NCBI GenBank assembly: GCA_900768345.1
Contig: CAAGCO010000008.1
Coordinates: 62,001-126,000, forward strand
Source of the DNA: Bacilli bacterium
GTDB taxonomy: Bacteria > Bacillota_I > Bacilli_A > RF39 > UBA660
DNA: 64,000 nt
Reading direction: 5' to 3'
In this document: positions 8,471 to 16,832 of the stretch, piece after piece
How the letters are laid out: each line of letters starts with the position of its first letter
Numbering within the stretch: position 1 is the stretch's first letter
The notes under the pieces: model-generated
Told to the model about the DNA's origin: nothing
The model's input: the letters and a program-made list of their open reading frames with translations, nothing else
The model's database searches: none
Made by a program: the position numbers and the translations under genes

Positions 8471-8529
8471 ACTAAGAATGATATTTTTTCATTCTCAGTA
8501 AATGGTTAAAATTTCCAAATAATGGGAAA
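8471..8529. promoter_or_regulatory. Inverted repeats upstream of the first XRE gene, possible operators
   Basis: ACTAAGAATG (8471-8480) is an imperfect inverted repeat of CATTCTCAGT (8490-8499). TTTCC (8512-8516) and GGAAA (8525-8529) form a second one 19 bases before the XRE start. Small XRE proteins often bind such sites at their own promoter. This is inference only. Confidence 0.35.
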
Positions 8530-8547
8530 ATATTATTAGGAGTTAAT

Positions 8548-8808
8548 ATGAAAGACACATTCGATTTTAAAGATGAAAAAGAGATATATAGTATTATAGG
8601 CAAGAATATAAAATATTATAGAAAACTATATAGCCTAAACGTTGAAGAATTAACGCAAGAACATCTAGCAGAATTAGTGAATGTATCTACATCATTAATA
8701 GGCAATCTTGAAAGTAAAAAAACTTATCAAGGTATAAGCATATATAATTTATACAAGATAAGTCTAATATTAAATGTACCAATCGAAAAATTCTTTATTA
8801 ATCGTTAA
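8548..8808 (+). CDS. Small XRE-family HTH regulator 1
   Basis: 86 residues, essentially a single Cro/C1-type helix-turn-helix: KNIKYYRKL, LTQEHLAELVNVSTSLIGNLES, then LYKISLILNVPIEKFF. AGGAGT lies 6 bases before the ATG. The 3' end overlaps the convergent regulator 2 by 11 bases. It resembles regulators 2 and 3, so the three look like local duplicates. Target genes are unknown; the nearby Fic/unknown pair is the obvious candidate. Confidence 0.85.
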   Translation: MKDTFDFKDEKEIYSIIGKNIKYYRKLYSLNVEELTQEHLAELVNVSTSLIGNLESKKTYQGISIYNLYKISLILNVPIEKFFINR

Positions 8809-9058
8809 TTTCAATAGATTCAAAAAATTTATCTATAGAAGTATTAAGTACTACTGATATTTTATATAATGACATTAAAGATAACCCTTCACTACCTTTA
8901 GTACTTTCAAACTTTCTAATAAATTCAGGAGAAACTCCAATATCTATCGCAAGTTGCTCTTGAGTTATATTATTAAGTTTTCTATATTTAATAACATTAT
9001 ATGCTATTGTTTTTATTATATTTTCATCAAAATTAAATTCTCTTTTAAATTTTGTCAT
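8798..9058 (-). CDS. Small XRE-family HTH regulator 2
   Basis: 86 residues with the HTH core ITQEQLAIDIGVSPEFIRKFES and the same C-terminal frame (LYKISVVLNTSIDKFFES) as its neighbours. It is the most diverged of the three. It is divergent from regulator 3 across a 100-base region and convergent with regulator 1. Confidence 0.85.
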   Translation of the reverse strand: MTKFKREFNFDENIIKTIAYNVIKYRKLNNITQEQLAIDIGVSPEFIRKFESTKGSEGLSLMSLYKISVVLNTSIDKFFESIEIND

Positions 9059-9159
9059 CTTTTCACCTAATTAATATTTTACATTGTTTTAATAATTAAT
9101 TATGTAATGTGGTACTATACATTATAATGGAATTGGAATATAATATTCTTAGGTGTTAT

Positions 9160-9408
9160 ATGGAACAAGATAAACTAAATAAAATAATAGGTAAAAATAT
9201 TAAAAAATATAGAAGGAAAACTTTTATAGATGAAAAAAGACTAACTCAAGAAAAATTAGCTGAACTAATTAACGTTTCAGTATCTTTGATAAGTAGCTTA
9301 GAAAGCAGTAAATCTAAAAAAGGAATAAGTATTAATAATCTGTATAAAATCTCCATAGTATTAAACACGCCAATAAGTAAATTCATGGAGGATAACAATG
9401 AATTATAG
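9160..9408 (+). CDS. Small XRE-family HTH regulator 3
   Basis: 82 residues from the ATG at 9160, preceded by AGGTG (9151-9155). A longer frame from 9109 is unlikely because it would run through a promoter-like TATAAT at 9123-9128. The HTH core is LTQEKLAELINVSVSLISSLES, closest to regulator 1. It overlaps the following unrecognised gene by 11 bases, so the two are probably translated together. Confidence 0.85.
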   Translation: MEQDKLNKIIGKNIKKYRRKTFIDEKRLTQEKLAELINVSVSLISSLESSKSKKGISINNLYKISIVLNTPISKFMEDNNEL

Positions 9409-9925
9409 TGAATATTTGTTAAAGCCATACATCAATAATGCTTCAGACATAAATGCATTTTTACATGATCATCTATTAGATAATTTATTAATTAAAAATA
9501 AATATAAAGAAATAAAAATACATTCTCATCTAATTCATCAGGAAGATCAAATTAATATTTATGAACAAATCATATTCAACATTGATAACTATATTACTTT
9601 TATTAAATCATATTTAAAAATTAACGAATTAGAAATAAAATATATATTATCACTCACACTTTGCAATAGTAATTTAGATATATTTTCAAGTGATAAATAT
9701 TACTATGATGATATTGAGTACTATAACAAAGAATTTATAAACATATTCATGAATAAGTATCTTAGTAATATTAAATTATTTAAAAAATATGTAAATATCG
9801 AAATACTTAATTTCAAAGAATTATGCAATTTTATAAACTCAAATAAAAAAGCACATATTTTCTTCGAACTAATAGAAGAAAATAACGTGCAATATTATAT
9901 AAATTTAATTAGAAGTATTAACTAA
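9398..9925 (+). CDS. Unrecognised protein coupled to an XRE regulator
   Basis: 175 residues, rich in Asn, Ile, Tyr and Lys, with no membrane segment or signal peptide and no motif that I recognise. It looks mostly helical (IFNIDNYITFIKSYLKINELEIKYILSL). It overlaps regulator 3 at the start by 11 bases and the convergent Fic gene at the end by 21 bases. The regulator-plus-coupled-ORF arrangement recalls toxin-antitoxin or Rgg/TPR-type regulatory pairs, but nothing in the protein proves either. Confidence 0.6.
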   Translation: MNYSEYLLKPYINNASDINAFLHDHLLDNLLIKNKYKEIKIHSHLIHQEDQINIYEQIIFNIDNYITFIKSYLKINELEIKYILSLTLCNSNLDIFSSDKYYYDDIEYYNKEFINIFMNKYLSNIKLFKKYVNIEILNFKELCNFINSNKKAHIFFELIEENNVQYYINLIRSIN

Positions 9926-10990
9926 TATGTCATACATATTTTTATAAGTAAAGGTTACTCTAGTAGTACCTTTTTTCTTTTCTTTAATTAAGTAACCTTG
10001 TTCTACTAATTTATTTAAAACTTTATTTACAGAATTTATATGTAACTTACATTCTTCAACTATATCATTAGTAGTAAATACAATTCTTTTGGCTATAACC
10101 GGATAAACTTTATAAATAGTACTCCCACCTATAGTAATTTTAAAATCTTCTAAATCTTTAGTATATATTTTATTTAGTTTTTTAATTCTTTTAATATTTA
10201 TTGAACATTGACTAATAATACATTCTAAGAAAAATTTTATGAATTTAGATAATTTTTCATCACCTTCATCACTTAATAATGTAAAATATGTATTTTTTAA
10301 ATTATCTATACTTTCCGAAATAAATAATATAGGTGGCTCCTTTTTATAAAAAGATAATTGTATTGGCAACATTAATCTTCCCATCTTACCATTTCCAGTT
10401 AAATATGGATGAAGTTTTTCATATTGATAATGTGTAATAGCAAGAGAAATAAAATCCATTTCACTAGGATTATTCATATATTCAGTTAAATTTTTCATAT
10501 ATGAATTTAATTCTGTATGAACAGGTGGAACAAAAGAAACACTTGATCCTGCTAAACCAGGTTTTAAAATATAAGTTTGAGTTTTTCTCAAATGTCCACT
10601 ACCTTTAGTTGTATTATCTTTCTTGCAATTATTTAATAATACTTTATTTATCTTATTATAAACATCTAATGTAAATCCATTTTTATTAGCAAGAGAAATT
10701 CCAGATAATAAAGCTAACTTAATATTATTAAACTGTATTACTGTATTACTTTTATTTTTATATTGCATAAGAAACATATCATCTTTTGTGATTTTAGCAT
10801 TATCTATTTTAAATGAATAAAAGGTATCTATAATAAAAGCAGACTCTAAAAACGATTTATAATCATAAGACATACTCTTTAAAAATCCCTTATATTCTCC
10901 ATATGCTTCTTTCGCATCACATAATAATTTTAATGTTGAACTATCAAGTTCATAATCAAATGGCAATTTTTTAGCTTTATATGGTTCCAT
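9905..10990 (-). CDS. Fic-domain protein with C-terminal winged helix, altered motifs
   Basis: 361 residues with the layout of stand-alone (class II) Fic proteins: a Fic_N-like segment, a Fic core and a C-terminal winged HTH (~290-355). Most Fic enzymes transfer AMP to protein hydroxyls. The catalytic loop at 194-205 reads HPYLTGNGKMGR: His, the GNG loop and the last Arg are kept, but the Mg-binding Asp/Glu is Thr198 and the usual Arg of GNGR is Lys202. The N-terminal inhibitory motif [S/T]xxxE[G/N] appears as SFKIDN (59-64), with Asp for Glu. Activity may be changed or lost. The C-terminal HTH suggests autoregulation. It converges on the unrecognised gene with a 21-base overlap. Confidence 0.85.
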   Translation of the reverse strand: MEPYKAKKLPFDYELDSSTLKLLCDAKEAYGEYKGFLKSMSYDYKSFLESAFIIDTFYSFKIDNAKITKDDMFLMQYKNKSNTVIQFNNIKLALLSGISLANKNGFTLDVYNKINKVLLNNCKKDNTTKGSGHLRKTQTYILKPGLAGSSVSFVPPVHTELNSYMKNLTEYMNNPSEMDFISLAITHYQYEKLHPYLTGNGKMGRLMLPIQLSFYKKEPPILFISESIDNLKNTYFTLLSDEGDEKLSKFIKFFLECIISQCSINIKRIKKLNKIYTKDLEDFKITIGGSTIYKVYPVIAKRIVFTTNDIVEECKLHINSVNKVLNKLVEQGYLIKEKKKGTTRVTFTYKNMYDILVNTSN

Positions 10991-11065
10991 ACTTTACACT
11001 CCCTAATTATATATTATCATAAAAATAACAAAAAATATACATATTTTTTTATAAATATGTATATT

Positions 11066-11473
11066 TTAGTATGGATTAGGATAACTAGTAAGTCCTCTGC
11101 CTTCACCGCTTGTCCAAATAATTTTATTACCCCTAACTTTTAATCCATAAGTAATTTTATATAAAACATCATCATCTTTTTTATAATAAAAAGTTAAAAC
11201 TGTTTTACCATTCTTATTTGGAATAAATACCCATTTATTATCATCAGATTCTTTTAACTTAACATTTTCATTTTCAAGTTCATAGATCCAACTATATCCT
11301 TCTTTAGTTTCTATATCATATTCTATTGTCATAGAATCATTATATATTGATAAATACTTAGTTAATGGACTAAAGAATAATATATAAATACAAATTATTG
11401 TTGTTAATCCAAACATTACATAGAATCTTAAATATTTCTTTATATGTTTTAAAATTTTCTTTAAACAAATCAT
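11066..11473 (-). CDS. Small membrane-anchored protein, possible I42/chagasin-like domain
   Basis: 135 residues from MICLKK, supported by GGTGA 7 bases upstream and by a promoter that overlaps the codons of the longer frame to 11506. One membrane helix (about 20-40) is followed by an extracytoplasmic ~90-residue beta-rich domain. EGYSWIYELENENVKL and GKTVLTFYYKK recall the NPTTGYxW and strand patterns of chagasin-type cysteine-protease inhibitors, but the match is weak. It lies downstream of the candidate RNA unit and has its own promoter. Confidence 0.5.
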   Translation of the reverse strand: MICLKKILKHIKKYLRFYVMFGLTTIICIYILFFSPLTKYLSIYNDSMTIEYDIETKEGYSWIYELENENVKLKESDDNKWVFIPNKNGKTVLTFYYKKDDDVLYKITYGLKVRGNKIIWTSGEGRGLTSYPNPY

Positions 11474-11489
11474 TACTTTCACCATATCA

Positions 11490-11518
11490 ATAGTAACACT
11501 TTTCACATTTTAAAGCAA
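11490..11518 (-). promoter_or_regulatory. Promoter of the small membrane protein
   Basis: The minus strand reads TTGCTT (plus 11513-11518), 17 bases, TGT-TACTAT (-10 at plus 11490-11495). The start near 11483 leaves a ~10-base leader before the ATG at 11473. Confidence 0.6.
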
Positions 11519-11523
11519 ACAAA

Positions 11524-11555
11524 AAACAACCCGTTCTGATAAAACAAGATTGTTT
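11524..11555 (-). terminator. Terminator of the candidate RNA unit
   Basis: On the minus strand AAACAATC pairs with GGTTGTTT (plus 11548-11555 and 11524-11531; one G-T pair) and runs into a T tract. Confidence 0.65.
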
Positions 11556-11582
11556 CGAGTTTCCGAAAATAAACTATGAATC

Positions 11583-11612
11583 ATTTATATAAAATTTTAA
11601 TTTTATATAAAT
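11583..11612. repeat. 30-base perfect palindrome
   Basis: ATTTATATAAAATT (11583-11596) and its exact complement (11599-11612) are separated by two bases. It lies within the candidate RNA unit and would be a 14-bp A-U hairpin. Confidence 0.8.
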
Positions 11613-11991
11613 ACTTCTAAATATTATCAGTATTTAGCATAATTTCTTATCATTTTGAGTTTTACTTTCTCAACGTTATAACATTTGTCCTTAGTAGATA
11701 AGATATCTATTTCTTAATTTAATAAGATATTTTTATTATTTATATTATTTTGATATATGATATTATTAGTAAGATAGATACATAATTAACTAATAAATTA
11801 ATATTAATTAAGAACATATAATTGAAAAATAATATTTAATATATCCAATACAAATAATGAAAAATAATATAGATGTTTTTCACTAATATAATTAAATTAT
11901 TTATATTATTATAAAGTTTCATAAAAATAATTAAATTTCTATAAATTTCTTCATAATAGATATAACATTTAATTATCTATTGGACAAATAT

Positions 11992-12020
11992 ATTGTAGCA
12001 AAACGATCTAGTCATGTCAA
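11992..12020 (-). promoter_or_regulatory. Near-consensus promoter with no downstream ORF
   Basis: The minus strand reads TTGACA (plus 12015-12020), 17 bases, TACAAT (plus 11992-11997). It lies just past the hydrogenase terminator and fires into the gene-free stretch. Confidence 0.75.
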
Positions 12021-12029
12021 TACTTTTTT

Positions 12030-12057
12030 ATAAAAAAATTGCAATTTCTTGCAATTT
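12030..12057 (-). terminator. Terminator of the hydrogenase gene
   Basis: On the minus strand AAATTGC pairs with GCAATTT (plus 12051-12057 and 12036-12042), followed by a T run. The first arm touches the hydrogenase stop codon. Confidence 0.75.
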
Positions 12058-13574
12058 TATTTTTTTGTACCTTTTAGTAGATAACTTTTATCACTATAAG
12101 ATGTATGTAATAATTTGAAGCTATCCTCACTTAATGGTTTCTTTAAGTAATTTTTATATAACAATTTTAACTCTTTATTATCATGAGCACATCTTACAGG
12201 TCTTTTAGTATCAATATTATAAAGTCCTTTAGCTCTTTGTTCTCTAACTTTTTCAAGTTGAGTAATTTGGCATAAAGGTTGGCCACCTCCACCAATACAA
12301 CCACCCTTACAATTCATTACTTCTATAAAATGATATTTTTTATATCTATCATCTTTAAGTAATTCTTCTAAGTTTTCAAGTTGTTGCACTACTGCAACTC
12401 TAAGTTTATATTTATCAATTGTGATAGTTGCTTCTTTTATACCTTCAAATCCTCTTAATTCTACAAAATTAAGTTCATCTTTCTTAAGATTTGTTTTAGT
12501 CATAATTCTATGTAATGTACGAATTACAGATTCTGTAACTCCACCAGAATTACCAAATATAACTCCTGCGCCACTACTTTCACCAAGCAATTTATCATAT
12601 TCGCTATCATTTAAATTAGCTAATTTTATATCTTCTTCCTTAAATAGTATTGAAAGCTCACTAGCTGTCATAACATAATCAATATTATTAGTATATTCAC
12701 GTGCTTCCATTTTCTTACTAGTACATGGTGTAATAGCTACAGTTACTATCTTAGACGGATCCATATTCTTTTCTTTTGAAAAATATTCCTTAATAACAGC
12801 ACATTGCATACCAATAGGACTCTTACAAGTAGATAAATTATCTAGTAGTTCTGGATGATATACTTCATCATATTTAACCCATGCAGGACAGCAACTAGTA
12901 AATTGAGGAATAGGACCTTTATTAGAAAGTCTAGCAGCAAACTCAGCAACTTCCTCTAATATAGTTAAATCTGCACCAAATGCAGTGTCAAATACATAAT
13001 CAAACCCAACTTTTTTTAAACCTGTTATTATCTTATTTTCAACATTATCTCCAGGTTCAAAACCAAAATTTTCACCAAGAGATACTCTAACTGCAGGTGC
13101 TACTAAAGCAACAACAACCTTCTCATTAGTATCAATTATTTCTTTTACTTCTTTATAACAATATCTAGGTATTAAAGCTCCAGTTGGACAATTCAAAATG
13201 CATTGACCACATCCTAAACATATAGGATTCTTACATATATTTAAATCATATGATAGATTAACAGTCTTTTCACAAGTTTTCTTACATTGTCCACAGTTTA
13301 TACACTTTTCAGGTATTCTAACTATTGCTGGATTATATTGACTAATTCTAACCTTTTTATCTTCAATTACATCATTAACAATCTTATTAGTTTTTATATC
13401 TAAAGCTTCTTCTACAACTGATTCAATAATAGAATCTAAATCATCTTGAAAAACATCATTTGTAACAAGCTTTATATCTTCTTTATCAGTGCCACACATT
13501 GGACATTTATAATCATCTGACATTTTCTCAGTTTCAATTACATACCCACATTTAGCACATATATATTTTGCCAT
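12057..13574 (-). CDS. [FeFe] hydrogenase with N-terminal rubredoxin-like domain
   Basis: 505 residues, probably cytosolic, interconverting protons and H2 with reduced ferredoxin. It starts with a rubredoxin-like knuckle (Cys 6, 9, 24, 27). A two-cluster ferredoxin domain follows (CINCGQCKKTC from 91, then CLGCGQCILNCP). The H-cluster domain shows TSCCPAW (226-232), TPCTSKKMEA (282-291) and EVMNCKGGCIGGGGQP (418-433). All H-cluster cysteines and the proton-relay Cys of TSCCP are present; the Met usually before the second-motif Cys is Thr. The rubredoxin-like addition marks a less common domain arrangement. It indicates fermentative anaerobic metabolism. The HydEFG maturases are not in the window. 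AGGAGA lies before the ATG. Confidence 0.95.
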   Translation of the reverse strand: MAKYICAKCGYVIETEKMSDDYKCPMCGTDKEDIKLVTNDVFQDDLDSIIESVVEEALDIKTNKIVNDVIEDKKVRISQYNPAIVRIPEKCINCGQCKKTCEKTVNLSYDLNICKNPICLGCGQCILNCPTGALIPRYCYKEVKEIIDTNEKVVVALVAPAVRVSLGENFGFEPGDNVENKIITGLKKVGFDYVFDTAFGADLTILEEVAEFAARLSNKGPIPQFTSCCPAWVKYDEVYHPELLDNLSTCKSPIGMQCAVIKEYFSKEKNMDPSKIVTVAITPCTSKKMEAREYTNNIDYVMTASELSILFKEEDIKLANLNDSEYDKLLGESSGAGVIFGNSGGVTESVIRTLHRIMTKTNLKKDELNFVELRGFEGIKEATITIDKYKLRVAVVQQLENLEELLKDDRYKKYHFIEVMNCKGGCIGGGGQPLCQITQLEKVREQRAKGLYNIDTKRPVRCAHDNKELKLLYKNYLKKPLSEDSFKLLHTSYSDKSYLLKGTKK

Positions 13575-13604
13575 AAAATCTCCTTTACATCTTTTTCAAA
13601 ATTA

Positions 13605-14999
13605 TTATAACATATTTTTCTTATCAATTTCAAAATAGAATGTAGTACCATGATTTTTAATGCTTTTAACACCATATTTATAATTATGACTCTCAAGTAT
13701 AGTTTTAACAATAGAAAGCCCTAAACCAGTCCCAAATGTATTTCTTTTATGTTTCTTTTCATTATGATAATATTTATTCCATATATATTTAATTTCTTCT
13801 TTATCAATACCCTTACCAGTATCTTTTATTTCAACTAAAATTTTCTTTTTATCTTCTGTTATATTAATATATATTTTCTTATCTTCTCCAGTATAATTAA
13901 CAGCATTATTAAGTAAATTATAAATTACTTGCTCAAGTCTTTTCTTATCAGCTTTAACCATTATTTTTTTATCATTATTATAAATAAATTCATAACCATC
14001 ACTATCTATAAGAATATAAAATCTCTTTATTATATTTCTAATTAATTCATCAAGATCGAACTCTTCTATTTTAAGTTCATATGTACTAGATTGTAATTTA
14101 GATAAATCAAGAATATCACTTACAAGTACATTTAATCTATCTGTTTCCTCAATGATTATATTCATATTTTCAGCTCTTTTTTCAGGAGTTTGACTCTCTA
14201 AATCCCTAGTCATTTCAGCATATGCCTTTATCATGGTAAGAGGTGTTCTAAGATCATGACCAACGTTAGCCATTAAATCTCTTCTTAATTCATCGGTTTT
14301 TGATAATTCATTTTTTGCTAAGTCTAACGTAGTAGATAATTCTTTTATTTCTTGTACTTTACTATTTGTTGAGAATGATACATTAAAGTCTCCATTAGCT
14401 AGTTTTTTAGCAGAATCACTTATTTTAACTATAGGTTTAGAAATCATACTAGATATAACATAACTTATTATTAAAGATATTCCAAATATTATTAACGCTA
14501 TATATCCATATTGACTCTTTAAAAGTATAATCGATGAATCTAATGGTTGTATTGAAGTATTCAAAAATATATATACTTCATCATTATATTTTAATGCTTT
14601 AATTATTGTTTTATTACCAAATCTTTTATTATATAGAAGTCTTGTGTCTTCAGTACTACCACTTTCAACAAAAGAAGTAATGTAATTATCACTAGTAGAT
14701 TTATCACTAAATAAACATCCTTTGTTATATGTATTTGATATAGTTTGTATAACACCATTTGAATAAATTGATATACATACACCATAGTTATATGCATAAT
14801 CTTCTAAAATACTTATATTCATTGAATTATTATTTTTAATAGAAGAAACTATATTATCTAATTGATTCTTTTTATATATTTCATAATATTTATTAAGAAA
14901 TATTATTTGCATTAAAAAAAGAAATAGTAATATAAAACTAGCAAATGCTATCAAGCATCCTAATACTATATGTTTAATCTTACTATTCTTTATCATCAA
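13605..14999 (-). CDS. Sensor histidine kinase (OmpR/PhoR-type partner)
   Basis: 464 residues. TM1 (about 10-35), a ~125-residue extracellular sensor domain with a few Cys, TM2 (about 163-185), HAMP (about 187-238), HisKA with NVGHDLRTPLT (phospho-acceptor His248), then HATPase_c with N-box NLLNNAVNY, DTGKGI and GTGLGLSIV. It phosphorylates the response regulator just upstream; the genes overlap by 17 bases. The signal is unknown. Confidence 0.93.
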   Translation of the reverse strand: MMIKNSKIKHIVLGCLIAFASFILLFLFLMQIIFLNKYYEIYKKNQLDNIVSSIKNNNSMNISILEDYAYNYGVCISIYSNGVIQTISNTYNKGCLFSDKSTSDNYITSFVESGSTEDTRLLYNKRFGNKTIIKALKYNDEVYIFLNTSIQPLDSSIILLKSQYGYIALIIFGISLIISYVISSMISKPIVKISDSAKKLANGDFNVSFSTNSKVQEIKELSTTLDLAKNELSKTDELRRDLMANVGHDLRTPLTMIKAYAEMTRDLESQTPEKRAENMNIIIEETDRLNVLVSDILDLSKLQSSTYELKIEEFDLDELIRNIIKRFYILIDSDGYEFIYNNDKKIMVKADKKRLEQVIYNLLNNAVNYTGEDKKIYINITEDKKKILVEIKDTGKGIDKEEIKYIWNKYYHNEKKHKRNTFGTGLGLSIVKTILESHNYKYGVKSIKNHGTTFYFEIDKKNML

Positions 15000-15639
15000 A
15001 TTTATACCCCATTCCTCTTACTGTGGTAATTAAATCTCTATATTCTCCTAAATTATTTCTAAGCATCTTTATATGAGTATCAATAGTTCTATCATTACCT
15101 AAGTAATCATAATTCCATATATTATTAAGTAATTGTTCTCTTGATAATGCAATTCCTTTATTATTTATAAAATATACAAGTAAATCATATTCTTTAGGTG
15201 TTAATAATAATTCTTTTCCATCAATATATGCAGCATGTCCTAAAAAATCAACTTTAAGATTTTTATATATATAAAAATCATCTTCACCTTTATATCTTTT
15301 TATAACAGCATTTATTCTAGCCATTAATTCTTTTGGACTAAATGGTTTTGTCATATAATCATCTATTCCTAAATCAAAACCAGCTAAGATATCATATTCT
15401 TCTCCTCTAGCAGATAACATAATTGTTGGAGTATTATATCTTTCTTTAATTATTTTATATGCAGTAAATCCATCCATTTTAGGCATCATTATATCAAGAA
15501 TAATAATGTCAGCATCTTTAGCTTTATCAACAGCTTCTACACCATTTTCAGCTTCTATAACATCATACTTATTTCCAATACAGTATTCTTTAATAACATC
15601 TCTTATTAATTTTTCATCATCAACGATTAGTACTTTCAT
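14983..15639 (-). CDS. OmpR-family response regulator
   Basis: 218 residues. Receiver domain with VDDE at 6-9, phospho-acceptor Asp49 in IIILDIMMP, conserved Ser and Lys (MLSARG, MTKPFSP). A winged-helix DNA-binding domain follows (LLTPKEYDLLVYF, RTIDTHIKMLR, VRGMGYKF). It is the first gene of the two-component operon with the kinase that follows. The regulon cannot be read from the window. Confidence 0.95.
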   Translation of the reverse strand: MKVLIVDDEKLIRDVIKEYCIGNKYDVIEAENGVEAVDKAKDADIIILDIMMPKMDGFTAYKIIKERYNTPTIMLSARGEEYDILAGFDLGIDDYMTKPFSPKELMARINAVIKRYKGEDDFYIYKNLKVDFLGHAAYIDGKELLLTPKEYDLLVYFINNKGIALSREQLLNNIWNYDYLGNDRTIDTHIKMLRNNLGEYRDLITTVRGMGYKFDDKE

Positions 15640-15712
15640 CCCTTCACCTCTGGTAAATAATATAATATCACAATATGAAATATTTGTGAAAATTTAATGT
15701 ATATTATTAGAA

Positions 15713-16504
15713 TTATTTATTGTAAAAAGAAGTACAGTCAAAACCTCTACAATTAACTAAATAAGAATCAATTATCTTACCACCATTAGTTATTATTACT
15801 TTAGGATAACTATCATTATAAAAATTAGAATCATTTAAGAATGACTTATTTATATTATTTAAAGATTTAATCGTGTTATTATCAAGTTCATCACTATTAA
15901 CAAAATAAGTATTTGATGATACTGTAACCCACTTTTCGAAAGCATCGTAAGCAACAATACAATCAACACTAGTACATTTATTTCCAATAAAAATTATTTT
16001 AGAATATTCTTTTTCTTTAACAATATTTAATAAATTACTATTAGATATTTTAACAAAATCTAATACCTGACTTTTACTTTTCTTATATTCAGATTTACTC
16101 ATACCATAAAATTTATTAAATTCATAATTCAATGAGTCATCTATATTAGTAAAAAAAGTATTTTCTTCATTATCTATTGATAACTTAATTTTATTCTTTT
16201 CTACATTCTTAATAACTATTTCTTTATTGCAATCTAATATTAATGATTTATTCTTCTTATTAAATCTATATTTACTACAAGAATCATACTCATTAGTGAA
16301 GTTTTCATTACTTGTTCTATAATATGATATTTTATTTTCATCAACATTAAATACATCATAATACCCATTAGTATAATTATATCTATACCAACTTTTATTT
16401 AATATATCATCATCTAATTTGTCATACTTAAAAATACATAATATGGTTAGTATTATAGCAATAACAAAGATACCTATTATATATATTATATTTTTATTTT
16501 TCAT
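15713..16504 (-). CDS. Membrane-anchored protein with C-terminal thioredoxin-like segment
   Basis: 263 residues from MKNKNIIY. A TTG frame start at 16531 adds nine residues but has no ribosome site; the ATG has none either, and a TATAAT lies just before it, so a leaderless message is possible. One N-terminal membrane helix is followed by a ~100-residue beta-rich part (NKSWYRYNYTNGYYDVFNV). The last ~100 residues resemble a thioredoxin fold (KIIFIGNKCTSVDC, then a cis-Pro-like SYPKVIITNGGKII) without a CxxC. Probably an envelope protein. The downstream two-component system may be related to it. Confidence 0.55.
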   Translation of the reverse strand: MKNKNIIYIIGIFVIAIILTILCIFKYDKLDDDILNKSWYRYNYTNGYYDVFNVDENKISYYRTSNENFTNEYDSCSKYRFNKKNKSLILDCNKEIVIKNVEKNKIKLSIDNEENTFFTNIDDSLNYEFNKFYGMSKSEYKKSKSQVLDFVKISNSNLLNIVKEKEYSKIIFIGNKCTSVDCIVAYDAFEKWVTVSSNTYFVNSDELDNNTIKSLNNINKSFLNDSNFYNDSYPKVIITNGGKIIDSYLVNCRGFDCTSFYNK

Positions 16505-16539
16505 AATTATATGATAACAAAAAACATGCAATTTTTCAA

Positions 16540-16815
16540 TTACTTGTTAGTATTAGCATAATAGTTAAATTCAGATATTTCTCTTGATATATTGTCTAAA
16601 TCATCAGCATCAGGATCATCTTCTAATATTTCATCAATAAGAAACATTATATCGTTTATAGACGCACATTCTTTAGGATTAATGCCATATCTATTTAGAA
16701 CTTCACATTGATATTCAGATAAATAAATTCCTTTTTTTATTTCTTTATGCATATATTTTTTATCATATAAATCATTTATATCTACTTCTTGACCATTAAT
16801 ATTCATATTTTTCAC
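16540..16815 (-). CDS. Small acidic hypothetical protein
   Basis: 91 residues, soluble and acidic towards the C-terminus (DEILEDDPDADDLDN). The middle KKGIYLSEYQCEVLNRYGINPKEC looks like a compact helical domain. AGGTGAAAA lies directly before the ATG. It is 17 bases after rpmE and 35 before the membrane-anchored gene, so probably part of the same operon. I do not recognise the family. Confidence 0.6.
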   Translation of the reverse strand: MKNMNINGQEVDINDLYDKKYMHKEIKKGIYLSEYQCEVLNRYGINPKECASINDIMFLIDEILEDDPDADDLDNISREISEFNYYANTNK

Positions 16816-16832
16816 CTAATAAAAAATCACTA

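Larger units (their letters stand above)
11517..11985 (-). ncRNA. Candidate non-coding transcript between a promoter and a terminator
   Basis: About 470 bases, above 80% A+T, transcribed leftwards from the promoter at 11992-12020 and ended by the hairpin at 11524-11555. The longest ATG frames are 24-28 codons and none has a good ribosome site. A stem AATAGATA/TATCTATT (11955-11962 with 11974-11981) sits at the 5' end, and a 14-bp palindromic hairpin lies at 11583-11612. No known RNA family is recognised. It could be a small RNA, the remnant of a lost gene, or a tiny-peptide gene. Confidence 0.4.

Noticed and set aside
9109..9159. N-terminal extension of XRE regulator 3
   Set aside because: The stretch contains a -10 element, and AGGTG is placed for the ATG at 9160.
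8548..10990. Prophage or integrated element
   Set aside because: No integrase, transposase, tRNA target, attachment repeat or phage structural gene is visible, and base composition matches the surroundings.
11474..11506. Eleven-residue N-terminal extension of the small membrane protein
   Set aside because: It overlaps the predicted promoter, while the later ATG has a good ribosome site.
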